From: Akkermansia muciniphila
Lineage (GTDB): Bacteria; Verrucomicrobiota; Verrucomicrobiia; Limisphaerales; UBA9464
Direction of reading: 5' to 3'
DNA length: 64,000 nucleotides
Assembly (NCBI GenBank): GCA_945861565.1
Contig: CAMAUY010000015.1
Coordinates: 1 to 64,000 of the forward strand
Shown: in pieces, positions 54,130-64,000 of the stretch
Position numbering within the stretch: position 1 is the stretch's first letter
Layout of the letters: each line of letters begins with the position of its first letter
The notes under the pieces: model-generated
Database searches by the model: none
What the model was told of the DNA's origin: nothing
What the model saw: only the letters and a program-made list of their open reading frames with translations
Position numbers and translations under genes: made by a program

Positions 54130-55650
54130 TCACAGACGTCGCTGTCCAAAGATCTCGTCGATGGCATCATTCAACGCCATCACCATCCGCCGCACCTGGG
54201 CAGCGGACGTGCAGTAGGGCGGCATGAGGATCACCACGTTGCCAATGGGTCGAGTCAACACACCTCGGCGGGCCATGGCGTCGCACACCCGAATCCCCGC
54301 CCTCGCTGCGAGCGGAAACGGATCGCGGGTCCGCCAGTCTTGAACCAGTTCAATCCCAGCCGCCAAACCCAGTCGCCGTATATCGCCAACCCAGGGACAA
54401 CTCCAGAGTGTCTGCAGGGCCGCCTCAAAAACCTGCCCCAACTCGAGACGTCGCCGACTCGAACCCGCCTCGGTCAGTAAATCCAGGTTCGCCTCCGCTG
54501 CCGCCGCACCCAATGCGTTCCCGGTGTAGCTGTGCCCGTGGAAAAACGTCTTAAACTCAGCGTAGCTACCCAGAAACGCACCAAATATGGCATCCGTAGT
54601 CAGCGTCGCCCCGATCGGCAGATAACCACCGCTCAGTCCCTTCGCCAGACACAAAAAATCGGCCTGCACACCCGCGTCGTGGGTCCCAAAAAGTGGTCGA
54701 TCTGCCGCGCGGCGCCCGCCAACGAGCCCGCCTGTTCCGGCCGTTCTCCCAAAAGCGGTCATTACTTCGTCCGCAATCACCAATGCACCGTGGCTCCGGA
54801 CGCGCTCGACCGCCTGCGACAACCATCCGTCGGGTTGTGGAATCATCCCCGCCGCTCCCTGCATACCCGGTTCAACCACAAACGCCGTATACGGACGACC
54901 TCGTTTCCGTGCGGAATCCAACGTCCGCTGCAATACATCAAGGCATTCCCATCCGCACCGCCGGGATTCCCGGGCATCCACTCGTTCCGGCTTGGCTCGA
55001 TTGTACGGACACCGATAGCAATAGGGAGCCATCACCGCGCCTGAGGGGAAAAGCAGGCCCGAGTACGCACGGTGAAATCGGTCGATGTGACCCAGGCTGA
55101 CAGCTCCGACGGTATCCCCGTGATACGCCCCTTCGAGACTCAGGAAACGGGGCCTTTTCTCGCCGGTCCGGCGGGCATACTCATAGGCAAGCTTGAGTGC
55201 TGTCTCAACGGCGGTGGATCCATCGTCGGAATAAAAAACCTTGGTCAGTTTTGGACCGGCAAGCGGATTGTCTTGCGACCCCTTCTTTCCGGGGCGTCCG
55301 CCCGGTCCGGCCGCGAGCGCGACAAGCCGTCCCGCCAGGCGGCTCGCGGGCTCGTTCGCGAAGCCCAGCATGGAGATGTGCGCAACCTGCGACAATTGCT
55401 GACGGATCGCCCGGTTGATCCGCGGATGATTGTGTCCGTGGAGATTGGTCCAGATTGAAGAATTGGCATCGAGGTACTCACGGCCGTGGGAGTCCCACAA
55501 AACTGCACCCTTTCCGGCAACCAACACGATTGGCTCCTGGAGCAACCAATCCCGCATCTGAGTGAAGGGGTGCCAAACAAATGCCCGATCCAATCGGGCG
55601 ATCTGGCGAGCGTCTTTCCGGGACCGAGCCGTTCGGGTGGGTGCCTTCAT
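54130..55650 (-). CDS. bioA: Adenosylmethionine-8-amino-7-oxononanoate aminotransferase
   Basis: A 506-residue class III PLP aminotransferase making 7,8-diaminopelargonic acid in biotin synthesis. FVWHPFTQM (24-32) is the BioA-specific N-terminus, FYSDDGSTAVETALK the PLP phosphate block, IADEVMTAFGR the cofactor Asp, and LCLAKGLSGGY carries Lys337. Length exceeds the usual 430-450 because of loops at about 114-134 and 305-329. It overlaps bioF by four bases (ATGA). No bioB or bioD is in this window. Confidence 0.93.
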   Translation of the reverse strand: MKAPTRTARSRKDARQIARLDRAFVWHPFTQMRDWLLQEPIVLVAGKGAVLWDSHGREYLDANSSIWTNLHGHNHPRINRAIRQQLSQVAHISMLGFANEPASRLAGRLVALAAGPGGRPGKKGSQDNPLAGPKLTKVFYSDDGSTAVETALKLAYEYARRTGEKRPRFLSLEGAYHGDTVGAVSLGHIDRFHRAYSGLLFPSGAVMAPYCYRCPYNRAKPERVDARESRRCGWECLDVLQRTLDSARKRGRPYTAFVVEPGMQGAAGMIPQPDGWLSQAVERVRSHGALVIADEVMTAFGRTAGTGGLVGGRRAADRPLFGTHDAGVQADFLCLAKGLSGGYLPIGATLTTDAIFGAFLGSYAEFKTFFHGHSYTGNALGAAAAEANLDLLTEAGSSRRRLELGQVFEAALQTLWSCPWVGDIRRLGLAAGIELVQDWRTRDPFPLAARAGIRVCDAMARRGVLTRPIGNVVILMPPYCTSAAQVRRMVMALNDAIDEIFGQRRL

Positions 55651-56876
55651 TCAATTTGATTAGCCTTCCAACGCCCGAGGACGGCGGCTATATCGGAGAC
55701 GTCTTCCGCCGAATGAACCGCACTGGCCGTCACTCGCAGTCGGGCCGCACCCCGGGCGACGGTGGGATACCGGATCGCAGGGACCAGAAATCCCTGGTCC
55801 CGCAGATGATCGGCAAGGCCAACCGCCGCGGCCTCATCCCCGACGCAAACCGGTAGAATCGGACTCTGCACGAGACCCGGCGGCCACCCTGCCTCGATCA
55901 ACCGATTCTTGAGAAGATCCACCACGGCCCACAATCGGCCCGATAACTCCCGTCCTTTGGCCGACGCCGCGAGTTCAATGCCCGCCTGCGCGGCCGCCGA
56001 TGCCGCCGGGACCGGCGCCGTAGAAAAAATGAAACTCCGCGAGCGATTGATCAGCAGGTCAATCAGTGCCCGCGAACCGGCGATGTATCCGCCGGCCGCG
56101 CCCAGCGCCTTTCCCAGTGTGCCCATTTGAATTTCCACCCGATCCGACAATTCAAAGGCCTCCGCAAGCCCCCGCCCTCGTTCGCCAAAAAGGCCGGTGG
56201 CGTGGGCTTCATCCAGCAGCAGCCAGGCTCCATGACGTTCCTTAAGTTCGACAATTTCTCGAAGGGGCGCCAGGTCTCCATCCATCGAGAACACGCTCTC
56301 CGTGACCACAAGGATCCGCGGGCGTCGCCGAGCCACCGAGTGCGTAGAAAGCGCCGGATCGACGGCCCGCCGCTTGTCTGCCCATCGCAGCTTCCGCGCC
56401 AGATCGTCCAGATTGTTGTGCCCGAATACTCGGAGAGTCGCTCCCGACAAGACCGCTGCATCGACAAAACATGCATGGACCCGCTTGTCCAGAATGGCGA
56501 CATCTCCCCGCCCGATCAACGCACCCATGACACCCAAAGCGGCGGCATACCCGGTCGAAAACACGAGCGCGGCCTCGGTGCCCTTAAAACAAGCCAGCGC
56601 CTCCTCCAAAGCATGGTGAGGCTCCATCGAGCCGCAGATTAATCGCGATGCACCGCAACCGGCTCCGTACCGTTTCGCGGCCTCCATCGCCGCGGTGATC
56701 AACTGGGGATGATTGGCGAGACCGAGGTAGTCATTGGATGAAAAATTCCGCAACAACCGTCCGTCCGCCATCACGTGGGCACCCTGAGGCGACCCGATTC
56801 GTCGCACGCGGCGGAATAACCCCGCCGCTTCGATGGATGCCAGCTCGGCCGACAACAGTTGATCAAAGTGAGACAT
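55647..56876 (-). CDS. bioF: 8-amino-7-oxononanoate synthase
   Basis: A 409-residue alpha-oxoamine synthase condensing pimeloyl-CoA/ACP and alanine in biotin synthesis. NFSSNDYLGLANHP opens the core; LLLDEAHATGLFG carries the cofactor Asp and the His. MGTLGKALGAAGGYIAGS has the PLP Lys. RSFIFSTAPVPA matches the usual FIFTT block. BioF-like enzymes include 2-amino-3-ketobutyrate ligase, but coupling to bioA favours BioF. It is the first gene of the biotin-tmk unit. Confidence 0.93.
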   Translation of the reverse strand: MSHFDQLLSAELASIEAAGLFRRVRRIGSPQGAHVMADGRLLRNFSSNDYLGLANHPQLITAAMEAAKRYGAGCGASRLICGSMEPHHALEEALACFKGTEAALVFSTGYAAALGVMGALIGRGDVAILDKRVHACFVDAAVLSGATLRVFGHNNLDDLARKLRWADKRRAVDPALSTHSVARRRPRILVVTESVFSMDGDLAPLREIVELKERHGAWLLLDEAHATGLFGERGRGLAEAFELSDRVEIQMGTLGKALGAAGGYIAGSRALIDLLINRSRSFIFSTAPVPAASAAAQAGIELAASAKGRELSGRLWAVVDLLKNRLIEAGWPPGLVQSPILPVCVGDEAAAVGLADHLRDQGFLVPAIRYPTVARGAARLRVTASAVHSAEDVSDIAAVLGRWKANQIE

Positions 56877-57051
56877 TCGAAACTGAAAAGCGGGTTAGTG
56901 TTAAACCACTCGCCAGCCGGAATGCATGCGAATTCGCTGAATCGACATCTCGGTTGTCAGGGGAAGACCCGGGAATCGAGATTGAATACCTGCCCCATCC
57001 ACCCGCCGCTCCGGTAATGAGCACGACCGGCCTCGTTGCCAACGGTTCCAT

Positions 57052-58335
57052 TCAAGAGTTCCTCTTCTCCGACCGTCGCCAAACCCAGTCGCCGTCGACC
57101 ATCGTAGCGGCAACCTCGCCGCGGTGCGCAACAACCACTTCTTCAGCTCGTCTTGCGGAAGCTTTTTCCTGCAGCACTGCCAAATCCGCCCAGGCACCTG
57201 GCGTCAACTGCCCGACCCGACCGCGCCATCCCAGAGCCCGGGCGGTATTCACGGTGACCAACCGAAGCAACTCCTTCGGGGGCACGTTCGGTTCCACCGT
57301 CTGAAAGGCGTGGAGCTCGTCAAAAAGGGACAATTGCGGCCGCTGGCCCGACGCCACCCGCGTGGATGCGAGGCTATCCGTCCCCAGACAGACATTGACG
57401 CCAGACTCCACGAGCTCGCGATAGGGAAAGCGCTGGTGGCGAAAGTACGCATGGGATTGGGGACAGTGCGCCATGCTCACCCCGCGACTGGCCAAGAGCC
57501 GCGCGTCATCCCGCCATAAGTAATTGCCGTGCACTGCGAGAAGATTGGTATCCAGCAGCCCATATCGGTCGAGATGCACCACGGGCGATCCCAGCCCACA
57601 ATCCTCCATCGGTCGCTGCGACTTCAGCCAGTCAAACATCGGGCCACGGCGAAACGCAAACATGTCGAATTCTGCCAACGACTCGGCCACATGCATCGTG
57701 ACTCGCAATCCCTCCTGCCGGGCCTCGCGAGCAACTCGTTCCACCAATTCAGATCGCGTCGAATACGGAGCATGCGGCGCCAACCCGATTGCACCGCGCC
57801 CGACCCTTTCTAAACCTTCCGCGATCCGCAGGGCCTCACCGACTAACTCGCCGGCCGGCCGGCCGCTGCGAATTCCGGTGAGTTCGAGGAAGGAGAAGAC
57901 CCGCAACGGAGCAGCCTCCCTTACGTGCGCAAGGATTTCCGGCGTCGATTCAATGTTCGCCACCGAGGTGATCCCATGACGGCGCAGCTGATCGGCCCCC
58001 TTTAACCAGGAACCGGCATACTCCGAGAATCCCCACGAGGAACGGGCCGCCAGGATTGATTTGATCCAGTCAGCGAACTCCCGAGGCGGGGCCAACTCGC
58101 CCGCCAGATCCGTGTAGTCAAGATGACAGTGGCCATTCACCAGACCGGGCATCACGATCACCTCACCCAGATCCTCGACCGGGCCGAGCCACTCATTTCG
58201 CAGCTCCCGCCAGGGTCCGACTGCCCGAATGATGCCATCGGAGATCACAAGTGCGCCATCCTCGATCGACGGTGCTACGACCGGCACCAGCGTACGGGCG
58301 CGGATCAGCAACGAGGGTTCGGAGCGCCCTCCCAA
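57052..58335 (-). CDS. Amidohydrolase (aminodeoxyfutalosine/chlorohydrolase-type deaminase)
   Basis: A 427-residue amidohydrolase-superfamily protein. The metal motif is LVNGHCHLDYTDL (HxH near residue 69), and later ligands are the His in LRVTMHVAESL and the Asp in VCLGTDSLAST. HAPYSTR is the substrate-loop block of deaminases such as aminodeoxyfutalosine deaminase (futalosine menaquinone pathway), SAH/MTA deaminase and TrzN. With no other menaquinone genes here, the substrate stays open. It lies 18 bases before hpf on the same strand. Confidence 0.82.
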   Translation of the reverse strand: MGGRSEPSLLIRARTLVPVVAPSIEDGALVISDGIIRAVGPWRELRNEWLGPVEDLGEVIVMPGLVNGHCHLDYTDLAGELAPPREFADWIKSILAARSSWGFSEYAGSWLKGADQLRRHGITSVANIESTPEILAHVREAAPLRVFSFLELTGIRSGRPAGELVGEALRIAEGLERVGRGAIGLAPHAPYSTRSELVERVAREARQEGLRVTMHVAESLAEFDMFAFRRGPMFDWLKSQRPMEDCGLGSPVVHLDRYGLLDTNLLAVHGNYLWRDDARLLASRGVSMAHCPQSHAYFRHQRFPYRELVESGVNVCLGTDSLASTRVASGQRPQLSLFDELHAFQTVEPNVPPKELLRLVTVNTARALGWRGRVGQLTPGAWADLAVLQEKASARRAEEVVVAHRGEVAATMVDGDWVWRRSEKRNS

Positions 58336-58352
58336 ATGGGATGACGACGCGG

Positions 58353-58715
58353 TCAGGCGGACCCTTTAAGGCGCGCCTTCTGGCGGGCGGCGACCTTGTG
58401 GGTGCGCGCCTTGGCCTTGCTATGTTTCTTGCGCAACTGCTGCTCCAGTTTCTTGACCGTCAAGTCGATGGCCGTGTAGAGGTCCGCCTCCTTATCTTCG
58501 GCAAAGAGGTCATTGCCGCGGATTCCAAGCCGGATCGCACACTTGAACTGTTGGGCGGGCGAATGGGCGGTGTGGTCTTTCTCCAGATTAACCCGCGCAT
58601 CGATCAGCCAGCGGTCGATATGGTCCAATTTGTCGAGCTTTGACAGGATATGGTCCTCGATCGCTTGCGTCAGTGTTACGTTGTGGGTCGTCAGAACGAA
58701 TTTCTTCCTCAGCAA
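58353..58715 (-). CDS. hpf: Ribosome hibernation promoting factor (short form)
   Basis: A 120-residue short HPF/YfiA protein that binds the 30S decoding centre in stationary phase. KFVLTTHNVTLTQAIEDHI is the first strand and helix, and LYTAIDLTVKKLEQQLRKKHSK the last helix. The C-terminal dimerisation domain of long HPF is absent, and a Lys/Arg-rich tail follows. The only in-frame start is TTG at 58715, with no Shine-Dalgarno seen, so initiation may be weak or the start mis-set. It is divergent from the NYN gene. Confidence 0.88.
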   Translation of the reverse strand: MLRKKFVLTTHNVTLTQAIEDHILSKLDKLDHIDRWLIDARVNLEKDHTAHSPAQQFKCAIRLGIRGNDLFAEDKEADLYTAIDLTVKKLEQQLRKKHSKAKARTHKVAARQKARLKGSA

Positions 58716-58916
58716 GATGGTTCGATCGAAGAGTCATTTCAACACCTGATGAATGTCCCGTATCCGTTCTCGAAGGACGGCGCCTCCGGACGATCCCCAG
58801 CCAAGCCCCCAACTGCGCATGCTCTCCTCGACTCGGACCCGGTGCTTCCAGCTCAAAGTGCCCCGTCCGATTATTTTCCGTGTGGTCCGCGCCCGCTCAC
58901 TCTAGGATTCCCACCG

Positions 58917-59792
58917 ATGAGTACACGCGATTCGGACGCCACGATGGCAGTCTTCCTTGATCTTGAAAATATCGCCCTCGGTGCCCGGGATGCCCATTTT
59001 CCCCGATTTGATATTCAAAAAGTCCTCGAACGGCTGCTCCTGAAAGGCCATATCGTTGTCAAAAAGGCATACTGCGATTTCGACCGCTATAAAGAATTCA
59101 AACGGGACCTGCATGAGGCTGCCTTCGAGTTGATTGAAATCCCCCACCTTCGTCAGTCGGGAAAAAACTCCGCCGACATCCGGATGGTCGTGGACGCCTT
59201 GGACCTGTGCTATACCAAGGGACATGTCGACACCTTCGTCATTATCAGCGGTGATTCTGATTTTTCACCCCTGGTCAGCAAGCTCCGCGAAAATGCAAAA
59301 ACCGTGATCGGCGCCGGCGTGAAAAATTCCACGTCAGACCTGTTTCTCAACAATTGCGACGAATTTCTCTACTACGACGACTTGGTCCGCAAGCAACCGC
59401 TCAAGGCCCCGGCCCGTGCGGCGTCCCCGTCCCCGTCCTCAGCTCCGCCCAACGCCGTCGCCTCGGGGACTGCAGCATCAGCGGTCAACAACACCCCGAC
59501 ATCGACATCCACCCGATTGGCGTCAACGGAACCCAAGGGGCCGCCCCTGATCGACGCCCTTGAATTGATCGCAGAAACACTGGAGGCCCTGAGCAATGAA
59601 CGTGAGGATGACGAGCGGATCTGGGGTTCCATGATCAAGCAGGCGATCAAAAGGCGAAAGCCCGGCTTTAATGAGCGTGCGTACGGATTTCGATCGTTCA
59701 ATGACCTCCTGCTCGAGGCCCAAAAATGCGGCCTGCTAAAGCTGGGTGCCGATGAAAAATCCGGTGGTTACACCGTCCGCGCGGTGCCGTGA
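58917..59792 (+). CDS. NYN-domain protein with OST-HTH/LOTUS domain
   Basis: A 291-residue LabA/YacP-type protein. The NYN (PIN-like) domain spans residues 8-155, with FLDLENIALG (Asp15), the ADIRMVVDAL Asp87 and the block IISGDSDFSPL carrying Asp113 and Asp115, the acidic nuclease-like site. An Ala/Ser/Pro linker (155-213) leads to an OST-HTH/LOTUS-like RNA-binding domain at about 217-291. It likely binds or cuts RNA. ATG at 58917 is preferred; the frame is open to 58650, but that part overlaps hpf and lacks family features. Confidence 0.87.
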   Translation: MSTRDSDATMAVFLDLENIALGARDAHFPRFDIQKVLERLLLKGHIVVKKAYCDFDRYKEFKRDLHEAAFELIEIPHLRQSGKNSADIRMVVDALDLCYTKGHVDTFVIISGDSDFSPLVSKLRENAKTVIGAGVKNSTSDLFLNNCDEFLYYDDLVRKQPLKAPARAASPSPSSAPPNAVASGTAASAVNNTPTSTSTRLASTEPKGPPLIDALELIAETLEALSNEREDDERIWGSMIKQAIKRRKPGFNERAYGFRSFNDLLLEAQKCGLLKLGADEKSGGYTVRAVP

Positions 59793-59841
59793 AAAGCCCC
59801 CACCGCGCAAGATCTGCCCACGCCCTGCTCCGGCGGGGGCT

Positions 59842-61317
59842 TCAGTGCGAGTAACCATCCTCCCCGTGCTCGGCGAGATCCAGCCCTTGGGTCTCCACGT
59901 CGGTGTCCACTCGGCATCCGACCAGTGCGTTGACGACCCAGTACAACACCACGGTCCCCACCACGGAGAGCAACAGCACGAGCAATCCGGCCTTGGTTTG
60001 TTCCAACCAAAGACCGTTGCCCACCAGATTCTTGATGTGGGCTTGTTTTAGGTTTGGATTCGCCTCGGTGTCGGCCAGGAATCCAACCAGCAATGTTCCC
60101 AGTGTGCCCCCCACGGCATGAACCCCAAACGTGTCGAGTGAGTCATCGTAGCCCGCCACGGTCTTCAATTTCGAACACGCAAAAAATGTGGCGGCCCCCG
60201 CCACCGCTCCAATCAGAATTGCACCGGTCGGTGTCACAAAACCACTGGCTGGCGTAATCGTAGCCAGCCCCGCCACGGCACCGGAACACATCCCCAGGAT
60301 GCTCGGCTTACCCCGCACCCACTGTTCGAGCAAGGCCCACATGCCGAGACCCACCGCAGCACTCAGCGTGGTGGCCACAAATGCGGTGGTAGCGACGGCA
60401 TCCGCAGCGACGGCACTGCCAGCATTGAATCCATACCAACCGAACCAAAGCATCCCGGTGCCCACCGCGCACAGAACCATACTGTGCGGCACAATGGGTT
60501 CTCGACCATACGAACGGCGTCGACCAAGAAGTACGCAAAGGACCAACGCGCTCCACCCAGAGGTCATGTGCACCACGATACCGCCGGCAAAATCAATGGC
60601 CCGAATCGATGCGTTCGGATTCCAGAGTCCATTCATCATCCCGCCGTCGCCCCAAAGCATGTGGGCCGTCGGAAAATATACAACGAACATCCAAAGCGTG
60701 CAAAATAGCATGATCGCCTTGTACTTCATGCGTTCCGCAATCGCCCCCACGATCAACCCGGGGGTAATGATCGCGAACATGAGCTGGTAGATGGCGTAGA
60801 TGTTGTGCGAAACCCAGGCCCCGTAGGCCACATTCGGGGCGGGTCCCACCCCCTTCAGAAACGCGTAGTCCAACCCCCCGAAAATTCCCCCACCCTTCGC
60901 AAAACAAAGCGAATAACCGCAAATCCACCACAACATCGTGACGATTCCCATCAGCCCAACACATTGGGCCACCACGCTGAGCACGTTTTTCCGGCGGACG
61001 AGTCCCCCGTAGAATAGCGCCAACCCCGGCAGCGTCATAAACAGTACCAGGGCAGCACTGGTCATCATCCACCCGTTGTGGCCAGGGCCCGGATACCCGA
61101 CCAGCGAACTCTCCGGCGCGGCGTTCTTAATGTAGGCCTCCAGATCGGTCAATCGCTGCTCAACCGTCGGTGCCGCCGCACCGACACGCCAGCCCAGGGA
61201 GCCGCAACCGACGCTCAGAGCGACCAGGACTTTCGCCCCTCGGCGGATTTTGAGAATCGGCCAAACCAAAACAGCGAAGAGTCCGATCAGAACGAAAAGA
61301 ACGAAAAGAATCTGCAT
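59842..61317 (-). CDS. amtB: Ammonium transporter
   Basis: A 491-residue Amt/MEP/Rh channel with an N-terminal membrane anchor or signal (1-48), a short extracytoplasmic segment, then about 11 helices. FYGGLVRRKNVLS is the family's signature near helix 1-2, and DFAGGIVVHMTSG has the conserved Asp and the first pore-type His region. FGVHAVGGTLG carries the second pore His. It follows the PII gene by 36 bases on the same strand, the standard glnK-amtB pairing, so PII should gate it. Confidence 0.94.
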   Translation of the reverse strand: MQILFVLFVLIGLFAVLVWPILKIRRGAKVLVALSVGCGSLGWRVGAAAPTVEQRLTDLEAYIKNAAPESSLVGYPGPGHNGWMMTSAALVLFMTLPGLALFYGGLVRRKNVLSVVAQCVGLMGIVTMLWWICGYSLCFAKGGGIFGGLDYAFLKGVGPAPNVAYGAWVSHNIYAIYQLMFAIITPGLIVGAIAERMKYKAIMLFCTLWMFVVYFPTAHMLWGDGGMMNGLWNPNASIRAIDFAGGIVVHMTSGWSALVLCVLLGRRRSYGREPIVPHSMVLCAVGTGMLWFGWYGFNAGSAVAADAVATTAFVATTLSAAVGLGMWALLEQWVRGKPSILGMCSGAVAGLATITPASGFVTPTGAILIGAVAGAATFFACSKLKTVAGYDDSLDTFGVHAVGGTLGTLLVGFLADTEANPNLKQAHIKNLVGNGLWLEQTKAGLLVLLLSVVGTVVLYWVVNALVGCRVDTDVETQGLDLAEHGEDGYSH

Positions 61318-61353
61318 GGAACAAAGCGTGCGTTGAAGGGAATGCCCCTGGGT

Positions 61354-62308
<955 letters not shown>

Positions 62309-62337
62309 GGTTCGAGTAAGCTTTCCGCGGCCGGCTT

Positions 62338-63354
62338 CTACCAACTGCCGCTGGCGCCTCCCCCGCCGGAATCACCGCCGCCTCCACTGAATCCGCCCCA
62401 TGCCCCGCCACCGCCGCGGCCACCGCCACCACCGCCCCAAAATCCGCCGCCATCCCACCCACTCCACGCCGAACGTCTGCCACCTCGCGAAAATTCCGTC
62501 CCGCGACTTCCAAAACACCCCAATAGCCCCAACACCATCAGGAGAATGCTCCATCCAATAAGCGGTATCGCCCCAAACACCAAAGCTATCGCCAGCGGGA
62601 ATCCGACGCCGCCCACCGGCAGCCCCGAGGCAATCAACGCCGCTCTCCCAGGACTTCCTGAACGCGTTGTAAACAGGCGAATGATCAATCCGAGAAATGC
62701 CGCAACCGCAATCAGGATCGCCATCGTCCGCGGAGACTCTTCGGTCAGCCGGCCCAGCGATTCCGCCCGCGTCTTTCCGGTCCCCTGGTATTCACCCCGG
62801 GCGGCGGCCATCAGCGAATTCACCCCCGCCTGAATGCCTCCTGCAAAGTCGCCGGTCTTGAACTGCGGCCGTATGTCATTCGCAATGATCCGGCCCGCCA
62901 CAATGTCGGGAATGGCACCCTCCAATCCGCGCCCGACCTCAATGCGAAGCTTCCGGTCGTTTACGAAAATTGCGAGCAGGACACCATTGTCCTCCTTCTT
63001 CGTGCCAATTCCCCACTCTCGAAAGATCCGGTTTACGAAACTATTCAACTCCTCATCGCTGGGCAGCGATCTGGCAACGTAAACCACCACCTGTGACGAT
63101 GTATCTCGCTCAAACTGAGCGAGTTGGCTGTTGAGTCGCGCCCGCGCATCCGCCGGAAGCACCCCAGCATCATCCCGAATGAACTGCACCGGCGGCGACG
63201 GTACTGGGGCCGCAGCGCCTGGGCACGCCAGGAACCAGAATCCCAGGAGGCAAATCCCAACTCGCCACCACCCTGCTCTGCCAAGGGACGCACGAAGCCC
63301 CACGGATCCTCCCCTGACACAACGGGATGCACCCCGATGGGATCCGTTGCTCAC
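62338..63354 (-). CDS. YgcG/TPM-domain membrane protein
   Basis: A 338-residue protein with an N-terminal signal peptide (about 30-50), a TPM domain (VQFIRDDAGVLPADARARLN onward to about 185), two or three membrane helices (210-300) and a Gly/Ser/Trp-rich tail of GGGGG type, as in YgcG. Such proteins are commonly found with LemA; their function is unclear and possibly in envelope stress or membrane quality. It overlaps the lemA stop by four bases (ATGA). Confidence 0.85.
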   Translation of the reverse strand: MSNGSHRGASRCVRGGSVGLRASLGRAGWWRVGICLLGFWFLACPGAAAPVPSPPVQFIRDDAGVLPADARARLNSQLAQFERDTSSQVVVYVARSLPSDEELNSFVNRIFREWGIGTKKEDNGVLLAIFVNDRKLRIEVGRGLEGAIPDIVAGRIIANDIRPQFKTGDFAGGIQAGVNSLMAAARGEYQGTGKTRAESLGRLTEESPRTMAILIAVAAFLGLIIRLFTTRSGSPGRAALIASGLPVGGVGFPLAIALVFGAIPLIGWSILLMVLGLLGCFGSRGTEFSRGGRRSAWSGWDGGGFWGGGGGGRGGGGAWGGFSGGGGDSGGGGASGSW

Positions 63355-63971
63355 TTGGCCGGAGCACCAAAGTTAAATTCCACCTTGGGTGCCTTCTCCG
63401 CACCTTGGTCGGATTGGAAAAATGCCTTCGGCGTAAATCCGGCCAGCCGTGCCAAGATCACGCCCGGAAACTGCTGCGCGGCCGTATTGTACCCCTGTAC
63501 CGCTTCGTTGAACCGGGTCCGCTCCGTATTGATCCGGTTCTCGGTACCCTCAATCTGCGTCTGCAAATCGCGGAACGCAGCACTGGCTTTCAGGTCCGGA
63601 TACCGTTCCGTAACCATCAGTAACCGGCTCACCGCGGCAGCCAGAGCGCCTTGCGCTTGTTCAAATTTCTTGAATTCCTCCGCCGTTGCAGGCGCCTGTC
63701 CCGGCGTGATTTTCAGTGAACCCACCGAAGCCCGTGCTTCGGTGATTTCCTTCAAAGTCGAGCGCTCAAAATTAGCCGCGCCCGACACCGTGCTGACCAA
63801 GTTCGGGATCAGATCCAAGCGACGCTGGTAGGCCGCCTCCACGTTGGCCCACTGCCCATTTACGGCCTGGGACTTGCCCACCAAGCCGTTATACGTGCCA
63901 CATCCACCGAAGCCCACCAGAAGCAACAATGCCAGGGTAACGCCAAGAATGATTTTTCCCATGGAGTCCAC
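63351..63971 (-). CDS. lemA: LemA-family membrane-anchored protein
   Basis: A 206-residue LemA protein. A single N-terminal helix (5-24) ends in VGFGGCGTYNGL, where the Cys could be a lipobox. YNGLVGKSQAVNGQWANVE and YQRRLDLIPNLV are the diagnostic LemA core, followed by the helical bundle. It is first of the lemA-TPM-TPM run; a three-codon-later ATG (63962) is an alternative start. Role in the envelope is not known. Confidence 0.92.
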   Translation of the reverse strand: MDSMGKIILGVTLALLLLVGFGGCGTYNGLVGKSQAVNGQWANVEAAYQRRLDLIPNLVSTVSGAANFERSTLKEITEARASVGSLKITPGQAPATAEEFKKFEQAQGALAAAVSRLLMVTERYPDLKASAAFRDLQTQIEGTENRINTERTRFNEAVQGYNTAAQQFPGVILARLAGFTPKAFFQSDQGAEKAPKVEFNFGAPAK

Positions 63972-64000
63972 CCTAAGGCAGTCCGGCGCGGTTGTCAGGC

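Noticed and set aside
58650-58916. Upstream extension of the NYN protein
   Set aside because: It overlaps the divergent hpf gene and lacks NYN features; ATG at 58917 gives the normal start.

Overview
The window is GC-rich, densely packed bacterial chromosome. Its gene content points to Verrucomicrobiota, most likely a Pedosphaera/Limisphaerales-type lineage. This is an inference from a B12-dependent class II ribonucleotide reductase, a PhoH-YbeY-RecO block, paired hopanoid radical-SAM genes, sugar phosphate isomerase and Gfo/Idh/MocA proteins, and a LemA/TPM cluster. No rRNA, tRNA, CRISPR array, intact insertion sequence or prophage was seen.

Region 1 (1-21.6 kb) is mostly housekeeping. A minus-strand run holds a bifunctional nuclease, holA, a Gfo/Idh/MocA oxidoreductase, rph, a histidine phosphatase and prmA. 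A small vapBC pair follows, then phoH-ybeY-recO, a sugar isomerase with a HIT protein, and nrdJ with its own terminator. On the plus strand, yicC-gmk-coaC-histidine kinase-sigma54 regulator-small membrane protein-rnhB-yraN are tightly packed, several with 4-base or TAATG overlaps.

Region 2 (21.6-34.9 kb) is an accessory surface-sugar cluster on the minus strand. It has two paralogous glycosyltransferases, a methyltransferase, a HAD-phosphatase/APH-kinase fusion, a split transketolase, a zinc-type dehydrogenase, a nucleotidyltransferase-PfkB kinase fusion in the reverse of HldE order, and two NAD-dependent epimerase/dehydratases. One of the latter has Arg in place of the catalytic Lys. Together these could make and transfer an unusual activated sugar. 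A secreted protein of unknown function and a PIG-L deacetylase follow, separated by a palindromic repeat.

Region 3 (35-47.7 kb) holds holB, a class V aminotransferase, hopanoid side-chain genes hpnH and hpnJ, and a three-gene minus-strand operon. That operon encodes a PhcB-like methyltransferase, a hybrid sensor kinase with two kinase modules, and a receiver/degenerate-kinase protein. A FadL-family outer-membrane transporter lies divergently beside it. The set resembles the 3-hydroxy fatty acid methyl ester quorum-sensing locus phcBSR(Q) of Ralstonia, with an added lipid channel, and is the most interesting system here.

Region 4 (47.7-64 kb) carries nusA-infB-rbfA-nrnA, bioF-bioA-tmk with a clear terminator, an amidohydrolase of aminodeoxyfutalosine deaminase type with a short ribosome hibernation factor, a NYN/OST-HTH RNA-binding nuclease candidate, PII with AmtB (nitrogen), and a LemA-TPM-TPM membrane cluster.
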